A DNA stretch of 64,000 bases. Origin: Compostimonas suwonensis (GTDB lineage Bacteria; Actinomycetota; Actinomycetes; Actinomycetales; Microbacteriaceae). Position 1 is the first letter of the stretch; the number at the start of each line of letters is the position of its first letter. Both the position numbers and the translations under genes were made by a program. A model generated the notes under the pieces. The model was not told the DNA's origin. It saw nothing but the letters and a program-made list of their open reading frames with translations, and searched no databases. Location: the NCBI RefSeq assembly GCF_002797855.1, contig NZ_PGFB01000001.1, forward strand, positions 1-64,000. Reading direction: 5' to 3'. Below, one piece after another: positions 25,387-33,664 of the stretch.

Positions 25387-26181
25387 TCAGGAGCGGGAGT
25401 CCTCCTCCAGAGACTCCTTGAGCCTGCTGCTCGCTATGGTCATGTGCGCGCGCATCGTCTCCATGGCCGTCTCGGAATCGTGGTTCGAGATCGCCTCGAA
25501 GATGGCTGCGTGCTCGGCGAGGCTCTTGTGGGTCACCGTGCTGTCCTGGCTCGTACGCTGAACCCAGACACGAAGAAGCTCGCGAACGCTGTGCAGGATG
25601 TCGATGAGCACACTGTTGCGAGCCGTGCGAGCGACCTCGAGGTGGAAGGCGACATCCGCCTCCACGAACGCGGCCATGTCGTCGGCGGCGGCCTCCATCT
25701 GCTCGAGTCGCTGGCCGATCGCCGCGAGATCGTCATCGGTCGCGCGCTGGGCGGCGAGGCTCGCCGACAGGATCTCGAGGTGCTGGCGGATCTCGACGAG
25801 GTCGTGGGTACGAGGCTGGCCGAGCATCAGGCCCCAGTTGATGATCCTGGGGAGCAGGTCGGAACTGCTGCCTCGAAGATAGGTGCCCGAGCCCGGACGG
25901 ATGTCGACGATCCCGAGCAGGTCGAGTGCCGCGAGCGCCTCCCTGACGGCCGAGCGCCCCACCTCGAGACTGGCGGCGAGTTGGCGCTCGGAGGGCAGAC
26001 GGGTTCCCGGGGCGATCCTGCCGGTGGTGAGCTGATCGAGCAGACGTCGCGCGACGACGCTCACCACGGATTCGCGGGCGACGGAGCCGATGCTCTCTGC
26101 GAGCGCGCTCAACTCGTCCCGCGCCGCCACCCCGTCGGTCGACAGAGGGGGCGTCGCAGCGGTCGATGGTTCCAGGGCCAT
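25387..26181 (-). CDS. FadR-subfamily GntR transcription regulator
   Basis: The 264-residue regulator has a winged helix (about 40-105) with RLLDQLTTGRIAPGTRLPSERQLAASLEVGRSAVREALAALDLLGIVDIRPGSGTYL, a textbook GntR pattern. An all-helical FCD-type ligand domain (about 120-255) follows, with EIRQHLEILSASLAAQRA, VEADVAFHLEVARTARN and a C-terminal SLAEHAAIFEAISNHD. The D, H, H residues in these segments fit a metal-assisted carboxylate-binding site. FadR-type regulators usually repress catabolic genes and release DNA on binding an organic acid. Three matching TCAACnnGTTGA sites lie around it, so it is the likely local repressor. Confidence 0.92.
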   Translation of the reverse strand: MALEPSTAATPPLSTDGVAARDELSALAESIGSVARESVVSVVARRLLDQLTTGRIAPGTRLPSERQLAASLEVGRSAVREALAALDLLGIVDIRPGSGTYLRGSSSDLLPRIINWGLMLGQPRTHDLVEIRQHLEILSASLAAQRATDDDLAAIGQRLEQMEAAADDMAAFVEADVAFHLEVARTARNSVLIDILHSVRELLRVWVQRTSQDSTVTHKSLAEHAAIFEAISNHDSETAMETMRAHMTIASSRLKESLEEDSRS

Positions 26182-26210
26182 GGAGCGATCCTACGGGGCG
26201 CTGGAGCGGA

Positions 26211-26660
26211 TCACCACGAGGGACGCGTTTCGGTCACCTCGATGCGCACCCCCTCCGGGGCGCCGGTGAGGAAGCAGGCGTCACGACGACGGCCCGCGCG
26301 GAAGATGGTCGACACCTCGTCGCCCGGGCGCATCTGCACGACGTCCGTGAGATCGTCGGTGGCGAGGCAGAAGTGATGGATGCCCTCTCCGTGCTCGGCG
26401 AGCCAGTCCCGGATCTCGATGCCGTCTCTGACGGGCTCGACGAGTTGTATAAACGCGTTTCCCGCGTCGAAATACACCAGCCTCGTGCCGGGATCCTCCG
26501 CCTGCTCGTCGCCGACCAGGGCGAAGCCGAGCACATCGCGGTAATAGGGGATCCACTTGTCGGCGTCCCAGACCGCGATACCGACGTGATCGAGACGCGT
26601 GAAGACGGCGCCGGTGGGCGCTTCCTTGTGACCGCTATCGGTCGGGAGGTTGGATGCCAT
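26211..26660 (-). CDS. VOC family protein, methylmalonyl-CoA epimerase-like
   Basis: The 149-residue protein has the paired beta-alpha-beta-beta-beta modules of vicinal oxygen chelate enzymes. RLDHVGIAVWDADKWIPYYRDVLGF has the first metal His, FIQLVEP a Glu, GIHHFCLATDD the second His, and GVRIEVTET a final Glu. The pattern is closest to methylmalonyl-CoA epimerases and similar lyases. ATG 26660 has AGGGA upstream. Given the other genes, epimerisation of an acid or acyl intermediate is plausible, but the real substrate is unknown. It is divergent from the dehydrogenase gene, with operator 3 between them. Confidence 0.82.
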   Translation of the reverse strand: MASNLPTDSGHKEAPTGAVFTRLDHVGIAVWDADKWIPYYRDVLGFALVGDEQAEDPGTRLVYFDAGNAFIQLVEPVRDGIEIRDWLAEHGEGIHHFCLATDDLTDVVQMRPGDEVSTIFRAGRRRDACFLTGAPEGVRIEVTETRPSW

Positions 26661-26719
26661 CGGTCCCTGCTTTCTGCAAATCACCGCGATACCGAGACGC
26701 GGGAGGTGTCGCGTGCTAG

Positions 26720-26738
26720 CCTATCAACCAGTTGACCG
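26720..26738. promoter_or_regulatory. GntR/FadR-type operator 3
   Basis: CCTATCAACCAGTTGACCG carries the TCAACnnGTTGA core. It lies in the divergent gap between the VOC gene and the dehydrogenase-SDR pair and could control both. Confidence 0.6.
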
Positions 26739-26809
26739 GTTTGGAGCCTGGGTGACCGTGCGCTGTCGCCGCGCCTCCGTGCCAATGATGATCGCGAAGG
26801 AGCTCCACC

Positions 26810-27907
26810 ATGTCTCGATTTCAGATCGCCGTGATCGGCGGCGACGGCATCGGCCCAGAGATAACGGACCAGGCGATGCGCGTCGCCGTGGCGGCGGCAG
26901 CGACAGTCGGTCACGAGCTGGAGCTCGTCGATCTCGATGCGAGCGCTCTGCGCTGGCTGCGAACCGGCGTCGCACTGCCGGACGAGCAGCTCGAGGCGGC
27001 GCGGGCCGCGGACGCCGTCTATCTCGGGGCGATCGGGCTGCCCGAAGCGCGGCACCCCGACGGGCGCGAAGTCAACGGCGACGTGATCCTGGGGCTGAGA
27101 ACCGGGCTCGATCTCTACGCAGGGATTCGCCCGGCGAAGACCTATCCGGGCGTGCCGAGAGTGCTCACGAGCACGGCGGACATCGACTACGTCGTCGTCC
27201 GAGAGAACGTCGAAGGCATGTTCGCCTCCCGCAAGGGCGGGGCGAGGGTCGGCGACGCCGTCGTGACCGACACGCTCATCGTGACCCGCGCGGGCACGGA
27301 GCGCGTGGTCCGTCACGCCTTCGAGCTCGCGCGCGCTCGTCACGCACGCCGACCGGAGCGCCCGGCGATCGTCACGGTGGTCGACAAGTCGAATGCTTTT
27401 GCGAGCTACGCCTTCTTCCGGCAGATCTTCGACGACGTGGCCGCCGAGTTCCCGGATGTGAAGCGCGGTTACGCATACATCGACGCCATGACCACGTTCC
27501 AGGTGCAGCATCCTGAACGCTTCGACGTCGTCGTGACGGAGAACCTGTTCGGTGACATCATCTCAGACCTCGCGGGCGCGACGGTGGGCGGACTCGGACT
27601 GGCGGCCAGCGCGGATGTCGGCGACGATCACGGGATGTTCCAGTCGGCGCATGGTTCCGCGCCCGACATCGCCGGACGCGGGATCGCGAACCCCACAGCG
27701 GCCATCCTCTCCGCGGCGCTCATGCTGAACTGGCTCGGCACGAGCCGCGACGACGAGGCCGCGACCATCGCAGGAGAGCGCATCGACACCGCGGTGGCGA
27801 AGGTGCTGCAGAGCGGAGACACGCTCACACCGGATCTCGGCGGCAGCGCCACCTCCGCACAGTTCGGCGATGCCGTCGTTCGCGCCGTCGAAGACGACTC
27901 GCACTAG
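26810..27907 (+). CDS. Isocitrate/isopropylmalate-type beta-decarboxylating dehydrogenase
   Basis: The 365-residue enzyme belongs to the NAD-dependent family that oxidises and decarboxylates 2-hydroxy-3-carboxy acids. IAVIGGDGIGPEI opens the protein, VVVRENVEGMFAS is the substrate helix region, and VDKSNAF supplies the catalytic Lys. YAYIDAMTTFQVQHPERFDVVVTENLFGDIISDLA gives the metal-binding Asps, and SAHGSAPDIAGRGIANP is the NAD loop. The RENVEGMF variant is not that of LeuB (usually REL.GGIY), so leucine synthesis is unlikely; tartrate- or malate-like acids are possible. It sits 27 bases before the SDR gene and behind operator 3. Confidence 0.87.
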   Translation: MSRFQIAVIGGDGIGPEITDQAMRVAVAAAATVGHELELVDLDASALRWLRTGVALPDEQLEAARAADAVYLGAIGLPEARHPDGREVNGDVILGLRTGLDLYAGIRPAKTYPGVPRVLTSTADIDYVVVRENVEGMFASRKGGARVGDAVVTDTLIVTRAGTERVVRHAFELARARHARRPERPAIVTVVDKSNAFASYAFFRQIFDDVAAEFPDVKRGYAYIDAMTTFQVQHPERFDVVVTENLFGDIISDLAGATVGGLGLAASADVGDDHGMFQSAHGSAPDIAGRGIANPTAAILSAALMLNWLGTSRDDEAATIAGERIDTAVAKVLQSGDTLTPDLGGSATSAQFGDAVVRAVEDDSH

Positions 27908-27934
27908 ACATCCCGGTCGGCCGAAAGGAACCTC

Positions 27935-28744
27935 ATGCTCATCGATCTGAACAAGAAGGTCGTCATCGTCACGGGAGCGGCAGGCGGGATCGGTGCGAAC
28001 ATCGCCGCGACCCTCGCCGACGAAGGCGCGACGACGATCGCCCTCGACCTCACCGAGGCCGCACTCAGCGAGACCGGTGCACGCATCGCAGACGCTCAGG
28101 GGGGCGGGGCGATCTACGCCGGCGATGTCCGTGACGCATCGCGGGTCAACGAGATCGTCGCCGACGTGCTCGCCAGATTCGGCCGCATCGACGTGCTCGT
28201 GAACAATGCGGGTGTCGCCGGCAACGGACTCGTCGAGGAGCTGGACGACGAGAGCTGGGACCGGGTCTTCGATGTGAACATGAAAGGCGTGTTCCACACC
28301 TGCCAGGCCGTCATCCCCGCCATGAAGGCACAGCGCTCCGGCCGGATCATCAACTCCTCGTCGTTCGCAGCCATCGTGCCGCTCGTCGGAGGCGCCCTGT
28401 ACGCCGCGTCCAAGTCTGCGGTGACGCAGTTCACCCGCGCTCTGGCCGGCGAGCTCGGTCCGTGGAACGTCACCGTGAACGCCTACGCGCCCGGTATGAT
28501 CCCCACGGCGCTCGGGCGCTTCGGCGAGATGTCGGCAGAACGACAAGAGCGCTACCTCGATTCGTTGACCCTGCGGCGCTGGGGCGAACCGAGCGAGATC
28601 TCCGAACTCGTCTGCTTCCTCGCGAGCGATCTCGCCCAGTACATCACCGGCACGCTCATCGACGTCAGCGGGGGGAAACTGGCGACTCAGCAGCCTCGTA
28701 TGGCGTACGAGCAGGCGGCGGCGAGCGGCGACTACACCTTCTGA
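27935..28744 (+). CDS. Short-chain dehydrogenase/reductase (SDR)
   Basis: The 269-residue classical SDR has VVIVTGAAGGIGANIA (NAD(P) site), DVRDASR, VLVNNAGVAG, the catalytic Ser in INSSSFAA, and YAASK (Tyr and Lys). A C-terminal ITGTLIDVSGG is typical of the FabG-like branch. Asp after the second strand (ALDLTEA) suggests NAD rather than NADP. It should oxidise or reduce a hydroxyl in the cluster's pathway. It is co-transcribed with the dehydrogenase upstream. Substrate unknown. Confidence 0.88.
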   Translation: MLIDLNKKVVIVTGAAGGIGANIAATLADEGATTIALDLTEAALSETGARIADAQGGGAIYAGDVRDASRVNEIVADVLARFGRIDVLVNNAGVAGNGLVEELDDESWDRVFDVNMKGVFHTCQAVIPAMKAQRSGRIINSSSFAAIVPLVGGALYAASKSAVTQFTRALAGELGPWNVTVNAYAPGMIPTALGRFGEMSAERQERYLDSLTLRRWGEPSEISELVCFLASDLAQYITGTLIDVSGGKLATQQPRMAYEQAAASGDYTF

Positions 28745-28820
28745 TCGGGACCCGGTCCGCGAAAGCCCGGACCCGCGGATCGACCGCCTCGAGGGTGAGT
28801 GCGACCTAGGGCCCCACTTC

Positions 28821-28884
28821 CGCGCAGTACCCCGTGCTCGGTGAAAACCCCACCGGGCATGGGGGGAAGCACCAATACTGCGCG
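28821..28884. repeat. Imperfect long palindrome upstream of the aldolase gene
   Basis: CGCGCAGTA (28821-28829) pairs with TACTGCGCG (28876-28884). Inside, CCCCGTGC, GGTG and their partners CCACC, GCATGGGG continue the stem with small bulges. It lies between the SDR and aldolase genes and could end the catabolic transcript. Confidence 0.6.
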
Positions 28885-28931
28885 CCGCCGAGCCGACGTA
28901 GATTCGGGGCATCCGGTCAAGGAGGATCCCC

Positions 28932-29792
28932 GTGCCTGTCGTCTCCCTCAAGAGCATCGTCGATGAGGCGTTCGAGCACCGCTACGGCGTGCCCGCCATC
29001 AACATCGTCAACGACCTCACCCTCGCGAGCGTGCTCGCGGGCGCCGTCGAGGCGAACTCGCCCGTCATCGTGCAGACCTCGGTGAAGACCGTGAAGTCGA
29101 TCGGCTCCGACGTGCTCTTCGCCATGTGGTCGGCCATGACCGAGGGCATCCCGGTGCCGGTCACCCTGCACCTCGACCACTGCCCCGATCGCGCGGTGCT
29201 CTCCGAGTGCCTCGAGAGGGGCTGGAACTCGGTGCTCTTCGACGCCTCGACGCTTCCCGTGGAGGAGAACCTGCGGCAGACGATCGAGGTCGTCGCCGAG
29301 GCCCGCCGCTACGGCGCCCACGTCGAGGGCGAGATCGAGTCGATCACGGGCGTGGAGGACGGCGTGGGCTCCGACACCGAGGCGGCACGGCAGAGCCTCG
29401 CGGTCTCCCTCGACTTCATCGAGCGCACGGGGGTCGACGTCTTCGCCCCGGCCATCGGCAACGCGCACGGCGTCTACAAGCGCGAGCCCGTGCTCGACTT
29501 CCAGCGGGTGAGCGACCTCGTCGAGGCGCACCCCATCCCCATCGCCCTGCACGGCGGAAGCGGCATGACGGATGCGCAGTTCACCGACCTGATCGCCCGC
29601 GGCTGCGCGAAGGTCAACATCTCCACCGCGCTCAAGATCCGCTACCTGCAGGGGATGCTCGAGGCCACGAGAGAGGCGGAGGCCGCTGACAAGTGGGATC
29701 CGCCGACCGTCTTCACGAAGGTGGAGAAGCAGATCCGCGACCTCACCGTCGGGCTCGCGACCACCTTCGGAAGCGCCGGAAAGGCGGCCTGA
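28932..29792 (+). CDS. Class II ketose-bisphosphate aldolase
   Basis: The 286-residue zinc-dependent aldolase has GVPAINIVNDLTLASVLAGA at the start, zinc-binding His residues in VTLHLDHCPD and PIALHGGSGM, VEGEIESITGVEDG, FAPAIGNAHGVYK, and KVNISTALK near the phosphate site. The family splits fructose- or tagatose-1,6-bisphosphate into dihydroxyacetone phosphate and an aldehyde. GTG 28932 is preceded by a perfect AAGGAGG. Four genes follow closely: HAD phosphatase, DhaL, DhaK. With a dihydroxyacetone kinase in the same operon, it probably serves a ketose or sugar alcohol branch rather than central glycolysis. Confidence 0.88.
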   Translation: MPVVSLKSIVDEAFEHRYGVPAINIVNDLTLASVLAGAVEANSPVIVQTSVKTVKSIGSDVLFAMWSAMTEGIPVPVTLHLDHCPDRAVLSECLERGWNSVLFDASTLPVEENLRQTIEVVAEARRYGAHVEGEIESITGVEDGVGSDTEAARQSLAVSLDFIERTGVDVFAPAIGNAHGVYKREPVLDFQRVSDLVEAHPIPIALHGGSGMTDAQFTDLIARGCAKVNISTALKIRYLQGMLEATREAEAADKWDPPTVFTKVEKQIRDLTVGLATTFGSAGKAA

Positions 29793-29794
29793 GC

Positions 29795-30649
29795 GTGCCC
29801 GCGCTCATCTTCGACTGCGACGGCGTGCTCGCCGACACCGAGCGTTACGGGCACCTGCCCGCCTTCAACCAGGTCTTCGAGGAGTTCGGGCTCCCCGTGC
29901 GGTGGAGCGAGGACGACTATGCGGTCAAAGTGCTCATCTCGGGCGGCAAGGAGCGGCTCGCGAGCCTGCTGACCCCCGAGTTCGTCGCCGAGGCCGGCCT
30001 GCCCGTCGACGAGGCCGGCCAGCGGGAGGCCGTCGCCGCCTGGCACAAGCGCAAGACGCAGATCTACACCGAGCTCGTCGCGACCGGCGCACTGCCCGCG
30101 CGCCCCGGCATCCGACGCATCGTCGAGGAGGCCGCTGCGGCGGGCTTCGACCTGGCGGTCGCCTCGACCTCCGCGGAACCATCGGTGCGCGCCGTGCTCG
30201 AGCACGCGGTGGGCCCCGAGCTCGCCGCCCGCTTCCACGTCTTCGCGGGCGACATCGTGCCCGCGAAGAAGCCGTCCCCCGACATCTACCTGCTCGCGCT
30301 GCGCGAGATCGGTGTGCCCGCCTCGGAGGCGATCGTCGTGGAGGACAGCGCGAACGGGCTGCGGGCCGCCGTGGCCGCCGGCATCCGCACGATCGTGACC
30401 GTGAGCAGCTACACCGAGAACGAGGACTTCACGGGCGCGCAGCTCGTCGTCTCCTCCCTCGGCGAGCCGGCGACGGCCCCGGGCGGCCCAGTCCCCGCAG
30501 CAGTGCTCGCTGCGGCCTCCGGGATCGTCCCGGACGGTTTCGTGGATGTCGGCGTGCTGCGGGCCGTCCTCGCGGCGCCCCCGCCCCCGGCATCCGGCCC
30601 GACCACGACCGCGTCCGCGGCGCCCGCACCAGACCAGGAGGATGTATGA
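29795..30649 (+). CDS. HAD-IA phosphatase (CbbY/beta-phosphoglucomutase-like)
   Basis: The 284-residue protein begins PALIFDCDGVLADTERYGHLPAFN, where the first D of DCDGV is the nucleophile. STSAEPSVRAVLE, K in PAKKPSPDIYLLAL and VEDSANGLRAA complete the HAD motifs. The helical cap is of the CbbY/PGM type. It likely dephosphorylates or isomerises a sugar phosphate. GTG 29795 is two bases after the aldolase stop, and its own stop overlaps the dhaL start (ATGA). The C-terminal about 60 residues are Ala/Pro-rich and look like a lineage-specific extension. Confidence 0.85.
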   Translation: MPALIFDCDGVLADTERYGHLPAFNQVFEEFGLPVRWSEDDYAVKVLISGGKERLASLLTPEFVAEAGLPVDEAGQREAVAAWHKRKTQIYTELVATGALPARPGIRRIVEEAAAAGFDLAVASTSAEPSVRAVLEHAVGPELAARFHVFAGDIVPAKKPSPDIYLLALREIGVPASEAIVVEDSANGLRAAVAAGIRTIVTVSSYTENEDFTGAQLVVSSLGEPATAPGGPVPAAVLAAASGIVPDGFVDVGVLRAVLAAPPPPASGPTTTASAAPAPDQEDV

Positions 30650-31278
30650 CCGCTCTCGAGACCACCGAGTTCGTCGTCCGCACGATCGCGCAGACGGCCG
30701 TCGACCGCGAGAAGGAGTTCGGCGACCTCGACGCCGTCGTCGGCGACGGCGACTTCGGCTACTCCCTCGCCCGCGGCTTCGAGATCGTGCTCGCCGAGTG
30801 GGACACCTTCGACCGCACCGACGCCGGCACCTTCCTCACGAAGATCGCCCTCACCATCACGAGCCGCATCGGGGGCACCTCGGGGCCCCTGTGGGGCACG
30901 GCCTTCCTGCGCGCGGGCGCCTCGCTCAAAGGCAAGGACACCGTCACGGGCGACGACGTCGTGGCCGCCCTCCGCGCCGCAGCGGAAGGCATCAAGGCGA
31001 GAGGGCAGTCGGATGTCGGGGACAAGACCCTGCTCGACGCGCTCGTGCCCGCGACCGACGAGCTCGAGGCCGCCCTCGCCGCAGGCGACGACCCCGCCGG
31101 CGCCCTCGACCGCACGGCGACGGTCGCCCGTGCGGCGGCCGACGCGACGACGACCATGCAAGCCCGCCGAGGCCGCGCGAGCTACACGGGAGAGCGCAGC
31201 ATCGGCTCCCCCGACGCGGGCGCCGTGGCCGTGGCCGTGCTCGCCGAGCAGCTCGCGCTCGCCTGGCCGGAGCGCTAG
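30646..31278 (+). CDS. dhaL: DhaL, dihydroxyacetone kinase ADP-binding subunit
   Basis: The 210-residue helical barrel has DAVVGDGDFGYSLARG (Asp residues that hold two Mg ions), GGTSGPLWGTAF, SDVGDKTLLDAL and ASYTGERSIGSPDAGA, all DhaL signatures. DhaL supplies the nucleotide for phosphoryl transfer to a ketotriose held by DhaK. ATG 30646 overlaps the previous stop and has AGGAGG upstream. The subunit order dhaL then dhaK is the reverse of the common dhaKLM operon, and no dhaM phosphotransfer gene lies nearby. Whether it runs on ATP or on a distant PTS protein is not visible. Confidence 0.92.
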   Translation: MTALETTEFVVRTIAQTAVDREKEFGDLDAVVGDGDFGYSLARGFEIVLAEWDTFDRTDAGTFLTKIALTITSRIGGTSGPLWGTAFLRAGASLKGKDTVTGDDVVAALRAAAEGIKARGQSDVGDKTLLDALVPATDELEAALAAGDDPAGALDRTATVARAAADATTTMQARRGRASYTGERSIGSPDAGAVAVAVLAEQLALAWPER

Positions 31279-31313
31279 CCGCGGCATCCGCCCGCGCCGA
31301 CCCGAACGAACGC

Positions 31314-31388
31314 CCCATCCCGAACAGACAAGCCCACACCCGGAACAGACAGCCCGATACGAAGCAGACACATCACAAGCAGACGGAG
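31314..31388 (+). repeat. Degenerate CAGACA-type direct repeats before dhaK
   Basis: GAACAGACAAGCC, GAACAGACAGCC, GAAGCAGACAC and CAAGCAGACGG follow each other in the 119-base gap between dhaL and dhaK. They are imperfect and give an A-rich leader next to the dhaK ribosome site. No function is evident. Confidence 0.5.
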
Positions 31389-31397
31389 AGTACGACC

Positions 31398-32393
31398 ATG
31401 AAGAAGTTCATCAACGATCCCAAGCAGTTCGTTCCCGAGATGCTCAAGGGGATCGCCCTCGCGAACCCGGACACCCTGCGCTACGTTTCCGAGTACAACC
31501 TCATCCACCGCGCCGACGCACCGCGCGCCGACAAGGTGACGATCATCCAGGGCTCCGGCTCTGGCCACGAGCCCGCCCACGTGATGACGGTCGGCCCCGG
31601 GATGCTCGACGGCGCGTGCCCGGGTGACGTGTTCGCCGCCCCGCCCCTCGACTACGTCTACGAGACGACGAAGCTGCTCGCCTCGCCGAAGGGCGTGCTG
31701 CTGCTCGTGAACAACTACACGGGCGACCGCATGGCTTTCGACATGGCGCAGGAGATGGCCGTCGCCGACGGCATCACCGTCAAGACCCTGTTCATCGACG
31801 ACGACGTCTCGGTACAGGACTCGACCTACACGATCGGCCGCCGCGGCGTCGCGGGCAACTTCTTCGTGATGAAGGCCGTGGGCGCGGCCGCGGAGGCGGG
31901 CGCCGACCTCGACGAGGTCATCCGCATCGGCGAGAAGGTCAACTCGGTCACCCGCACGATGGGTATCGCGCTCACGGCCTGCACTCCCCCGGCGAAGGGC
32001 TCCCCGCTCTTCGAGCTGGGCGACGACGAGATCGAGATCGGCGTGGGCATCCACGGCGAGCCGGGCCGCCGACGCGCGAAGTGGATGCCGGCCGACGAGA
32101 TCGTCGACGAGCTGCTCGGCGCCATCCTGCCCGACCTGCCGTACCAGGAGGGCGACCGCGTCGCCCTGATGATCAACGGTCTGGGCGGCACGCCCATCAG
32201 CGAGCTCTACCTGCTCTACGGCATCGCGCACGAGCGCCTCGCCGACCGCGGCATCACGGTCGGGCGCAGCTACGTGGGCGAGTACTGCACCTCGCTCGAC
32301 ATGGCGGGCGCCTCGCTCACCCTCGTCAAGCTCGACGACGAGATCGAGTCGCTGCTCGCCGCGCCCGCCGAGGTGGCCGTGCGGGTCTTCTGA
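31398..32393 (+). CDS. dhaK: DhaK, dihydroxyacetone kinase substrate-binding subunit
   Basis: The 331-residue protein has the DhaK pattern: QGSGSGHEPAHVMTVGPGMLDGACPGDVFAAPP, NNYTGDRMAFDMA, GRRGVAGNFFVMKAVGAAAE and GVGIHGEPGRRR, where the His of GIHGEPG forms the covalent link to the ketone substrate. DGxxxALMINGLGGTP near the end is also conserved. It binds dihydroxyacetone or a similar short ketose for phosphorylation by DhaL. ATG 31398 was chosen because it starts the conserved MKKFINDP. Related kinases use erythrulose, so the substrate in this operon is open. Confidence 0.93.
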   Translation: MKKFINDPKQFVPEMLKGIALANPDTLRYVSEYNLIHRADAPRADKVTIIQGSGSGHEPAHVMTVGPGMLDGACPGDVFAAPPLDYVYETTKLLASPKGVLLLVNNYTGDRMAFDMAQEMAVADGITVKTLFIDDDVSVQDSTYTIGRRGVAGNFFVMKAVGAAAEAGADLDEVIRIGEKVNSVTRTMGIALTACTPPAKGSPLFELGDDEIEIGVGIHGEPGRRRAKWMPADEIVDELLGAILPDLPYQEGDRVALMINGLGGTPISELYLLYGIAHERLADRGITVGRSYVGEYCTSLDMAGASLTLVKLDDEIESLLAAPAEVAVRVF

Positions 32394-32427
32394 CGCCGCA
32401 TCCCGCCCCACCCTTCCACCGACCCAT

Positions 32428-32509
32428 CCCGAATGCAGGAGTTCACGCGGTCAGGGCCGCCTTCGGCCCGAGCCTCTCGGCGTGTCGCGCCCGAGCTCCT
32501 GCATTCGGG
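32428..32509. repeat. Inverted repeat with 14-bp arms in a convergent gap
   Basis: CCCGAATGCAGGAG (32428-32441) is the exact reverse complement of CTCCTGCATTCGGG (32496-32509). The inner 54 bases contain a smaller GGGCCGCCTTCGGCCC hairpin. It lies between the ends of dhaK and a convergent hydrolase gene and may act as a bidirectional terminator. Confidence 0.7.
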
Positions 32510-32554
32510 GTGCCGGGATCGCCCGCCGCTGAGGGCGGGTGCGATCGACACCGC

Positions 32555-33553
32555 TCAGAGGTACCCGCGCAGCCACCGCGTCATCTGCGCGTAGGCCTCC
32601 TCGCGCACGGGCTCGATCGAGAGCATGATGTCGTGCAGAGCGCCGTCGAGGCGCACGACGCTCACCGTGGGCCCGAGTCGCACCGTGCGCTCGGCGATGT
32701 CGTCGACGTTGAGCACGATGTCGGCCGACATCATCGCGGGCGTCCAGCGCGGCAGCAGCACCGAGCGGGCCGAGAGCATCGTGAGCACGGGGGCGTCGAT
32801 GCCCAGGCCGTCGGCGACCCGCGCATGACCGGCGAGGATGGCGCTCAGCCAGGCCGGATGCGTCGGAAACCCCTGCACCGGCCGCCACTGGCCGTTGTAC
32901 TCCCAGCTGCCGTCGAACTCCTTCGACACCGACCGGGTGTAGAAGCCGAGGTCGACGGTCGGCAGCGGGGCGAGCGGCGCCACCCTCGCCTGCAGCCCGA
33001 TGAGCGGCGCGAGCGCCTGCCTGCCCACCTGCCGCGCCTGGAACTCGAGCCACGGGCTGTTGAGGACCAGACCGGCGACGGCCCCCGGATGACGCGCTGC
33101 CCAGAGGCTCAGCGTGAGTCCGCCCGTCGAGTGGCCCATGAGCACCAGGGGTCTGGCCGAGCCCGCGCGCCGGCCCATGGCGGCGAGCGCGGCATCCAGG
33201 TCTTCGTCGTAGACGGCGAGGTCGGTCACGTAGCCGGGGGTCTGGTTGGCACGCAGGCTGCGGCCGTACTTGCGCAGGTCGAGGGCGAAGAACCGCGCGC
33301 CCATCCGATGCCAGAAGGCGGCGAGGTGGCTCTGGAAGAAGTAGTCGGACCAGCCGTGCACGTAGAGCACGTCAGCGCCGGCGGCGGGGCCGGTCACGAT
33401 GCCGAGACCGCGTGCGAGCCCGCCGGAGAAGCGGCGCGGCACGTAGCGCACGAGCGTCGCGACGACCTCGCCCTCGTCGTCCGGTGCGAGCGGCAGCGTG
33501 AGCTGCTCGAAGCCGGGGCCGAGCACGTCGGGTCTCCACACCGGGTCGCTCAT
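32555..33553 (-). CDS. Alpha/beta hydrolase, lysophospholipase-like (serine aminopeptidase S33 group)
   Basis: The 332-residue protein has an alpha/beta-hydrolase core. VLYVHGWSDYFFQ is the oxyanion loop, ALDLRKYGRS follows strand 4, LMGHSTGGLTLSLWA is the nucleophile elbow with catalytic Ser, PVLTMLSARSVL precedes the acid, and LDGALHDIMLS has the catalytic His. No signal peptide or membrane span is seen. It is likely cytosolic and acts on an ester or lipid; the substrate is unknown. Upstream of its ATG (33553) lie a 25-base run of G (C on the plus strand), a hexamer repeat and palindromic element B, so its expression may vary. Confidence 0.87.
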   Translation of the reverse strand: MSDPVWRPDVLGPGFEQLTLPLAPDDEGEVVATLVRYVPRRFSGGLARGLGIVTGPAAGADVLYVHGWSDYFFQSHLAAFWHRMGARFFALDLRKYGRSLRANQTPGYVTDLAVYDEDLDAALAAMGRRAGSARPLVLMGHSTGGLTLSLWAARHPGAVAGLVLNSPWLEFQARQVGRQALAPLIGLQARVAPLAPLPTVDLGFYTRSVSKEFDGSWEYNGQWRPVQGFPTHPAWLSAILAGHARVADGLGIDAPVLTMLSARSVLLPRWTPAMMSADIVLNVDDIAERTVRLGPTVSVVRLDGALHDIMLSIEPVREEAYAQMTRWLRGYL

Positions 33554-33617
33554 TCCCCAACCCTAGCGATCGCCCGCGGGAATGGGCCGAGGCCAGGCGG
33601 ATCGAGCCGGGGTACCG

Positions 33618-33642
33618 CCCCCCCCCCCCCCCCCCCCCCCCC
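33618..33642. repeat. Homopolymer of 25 C
   Basis: Twenty-five consecutive C (plus strand) lie 64 bases upstream of the hydrolase start codon. Runs this long are rare in bacteria and change length by slippage. It may alter promoter spacing, or may be a length error of sequencing or assembly. Confidence 0.9.
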
Positions 33643-33664
33643 ACGAGCGGGTCGGCGGTCAGCA

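Noticed and set aside
26810-27907. Naming the dehydrogenase LeuB
   Set aside because: The RENVEGMF segment differs from the usual LeuB motif and the gene lies in a catabolic cluster with no other leucine genes.
20911-28744. Assignment of the catabolic cluster to a named sugar-acid pathway such as apionate or threonate breakdown
   Set aside because: Key enzymes of those pathways are not all present and the enzyme families here are broad, so a named pathway would be guesswork.
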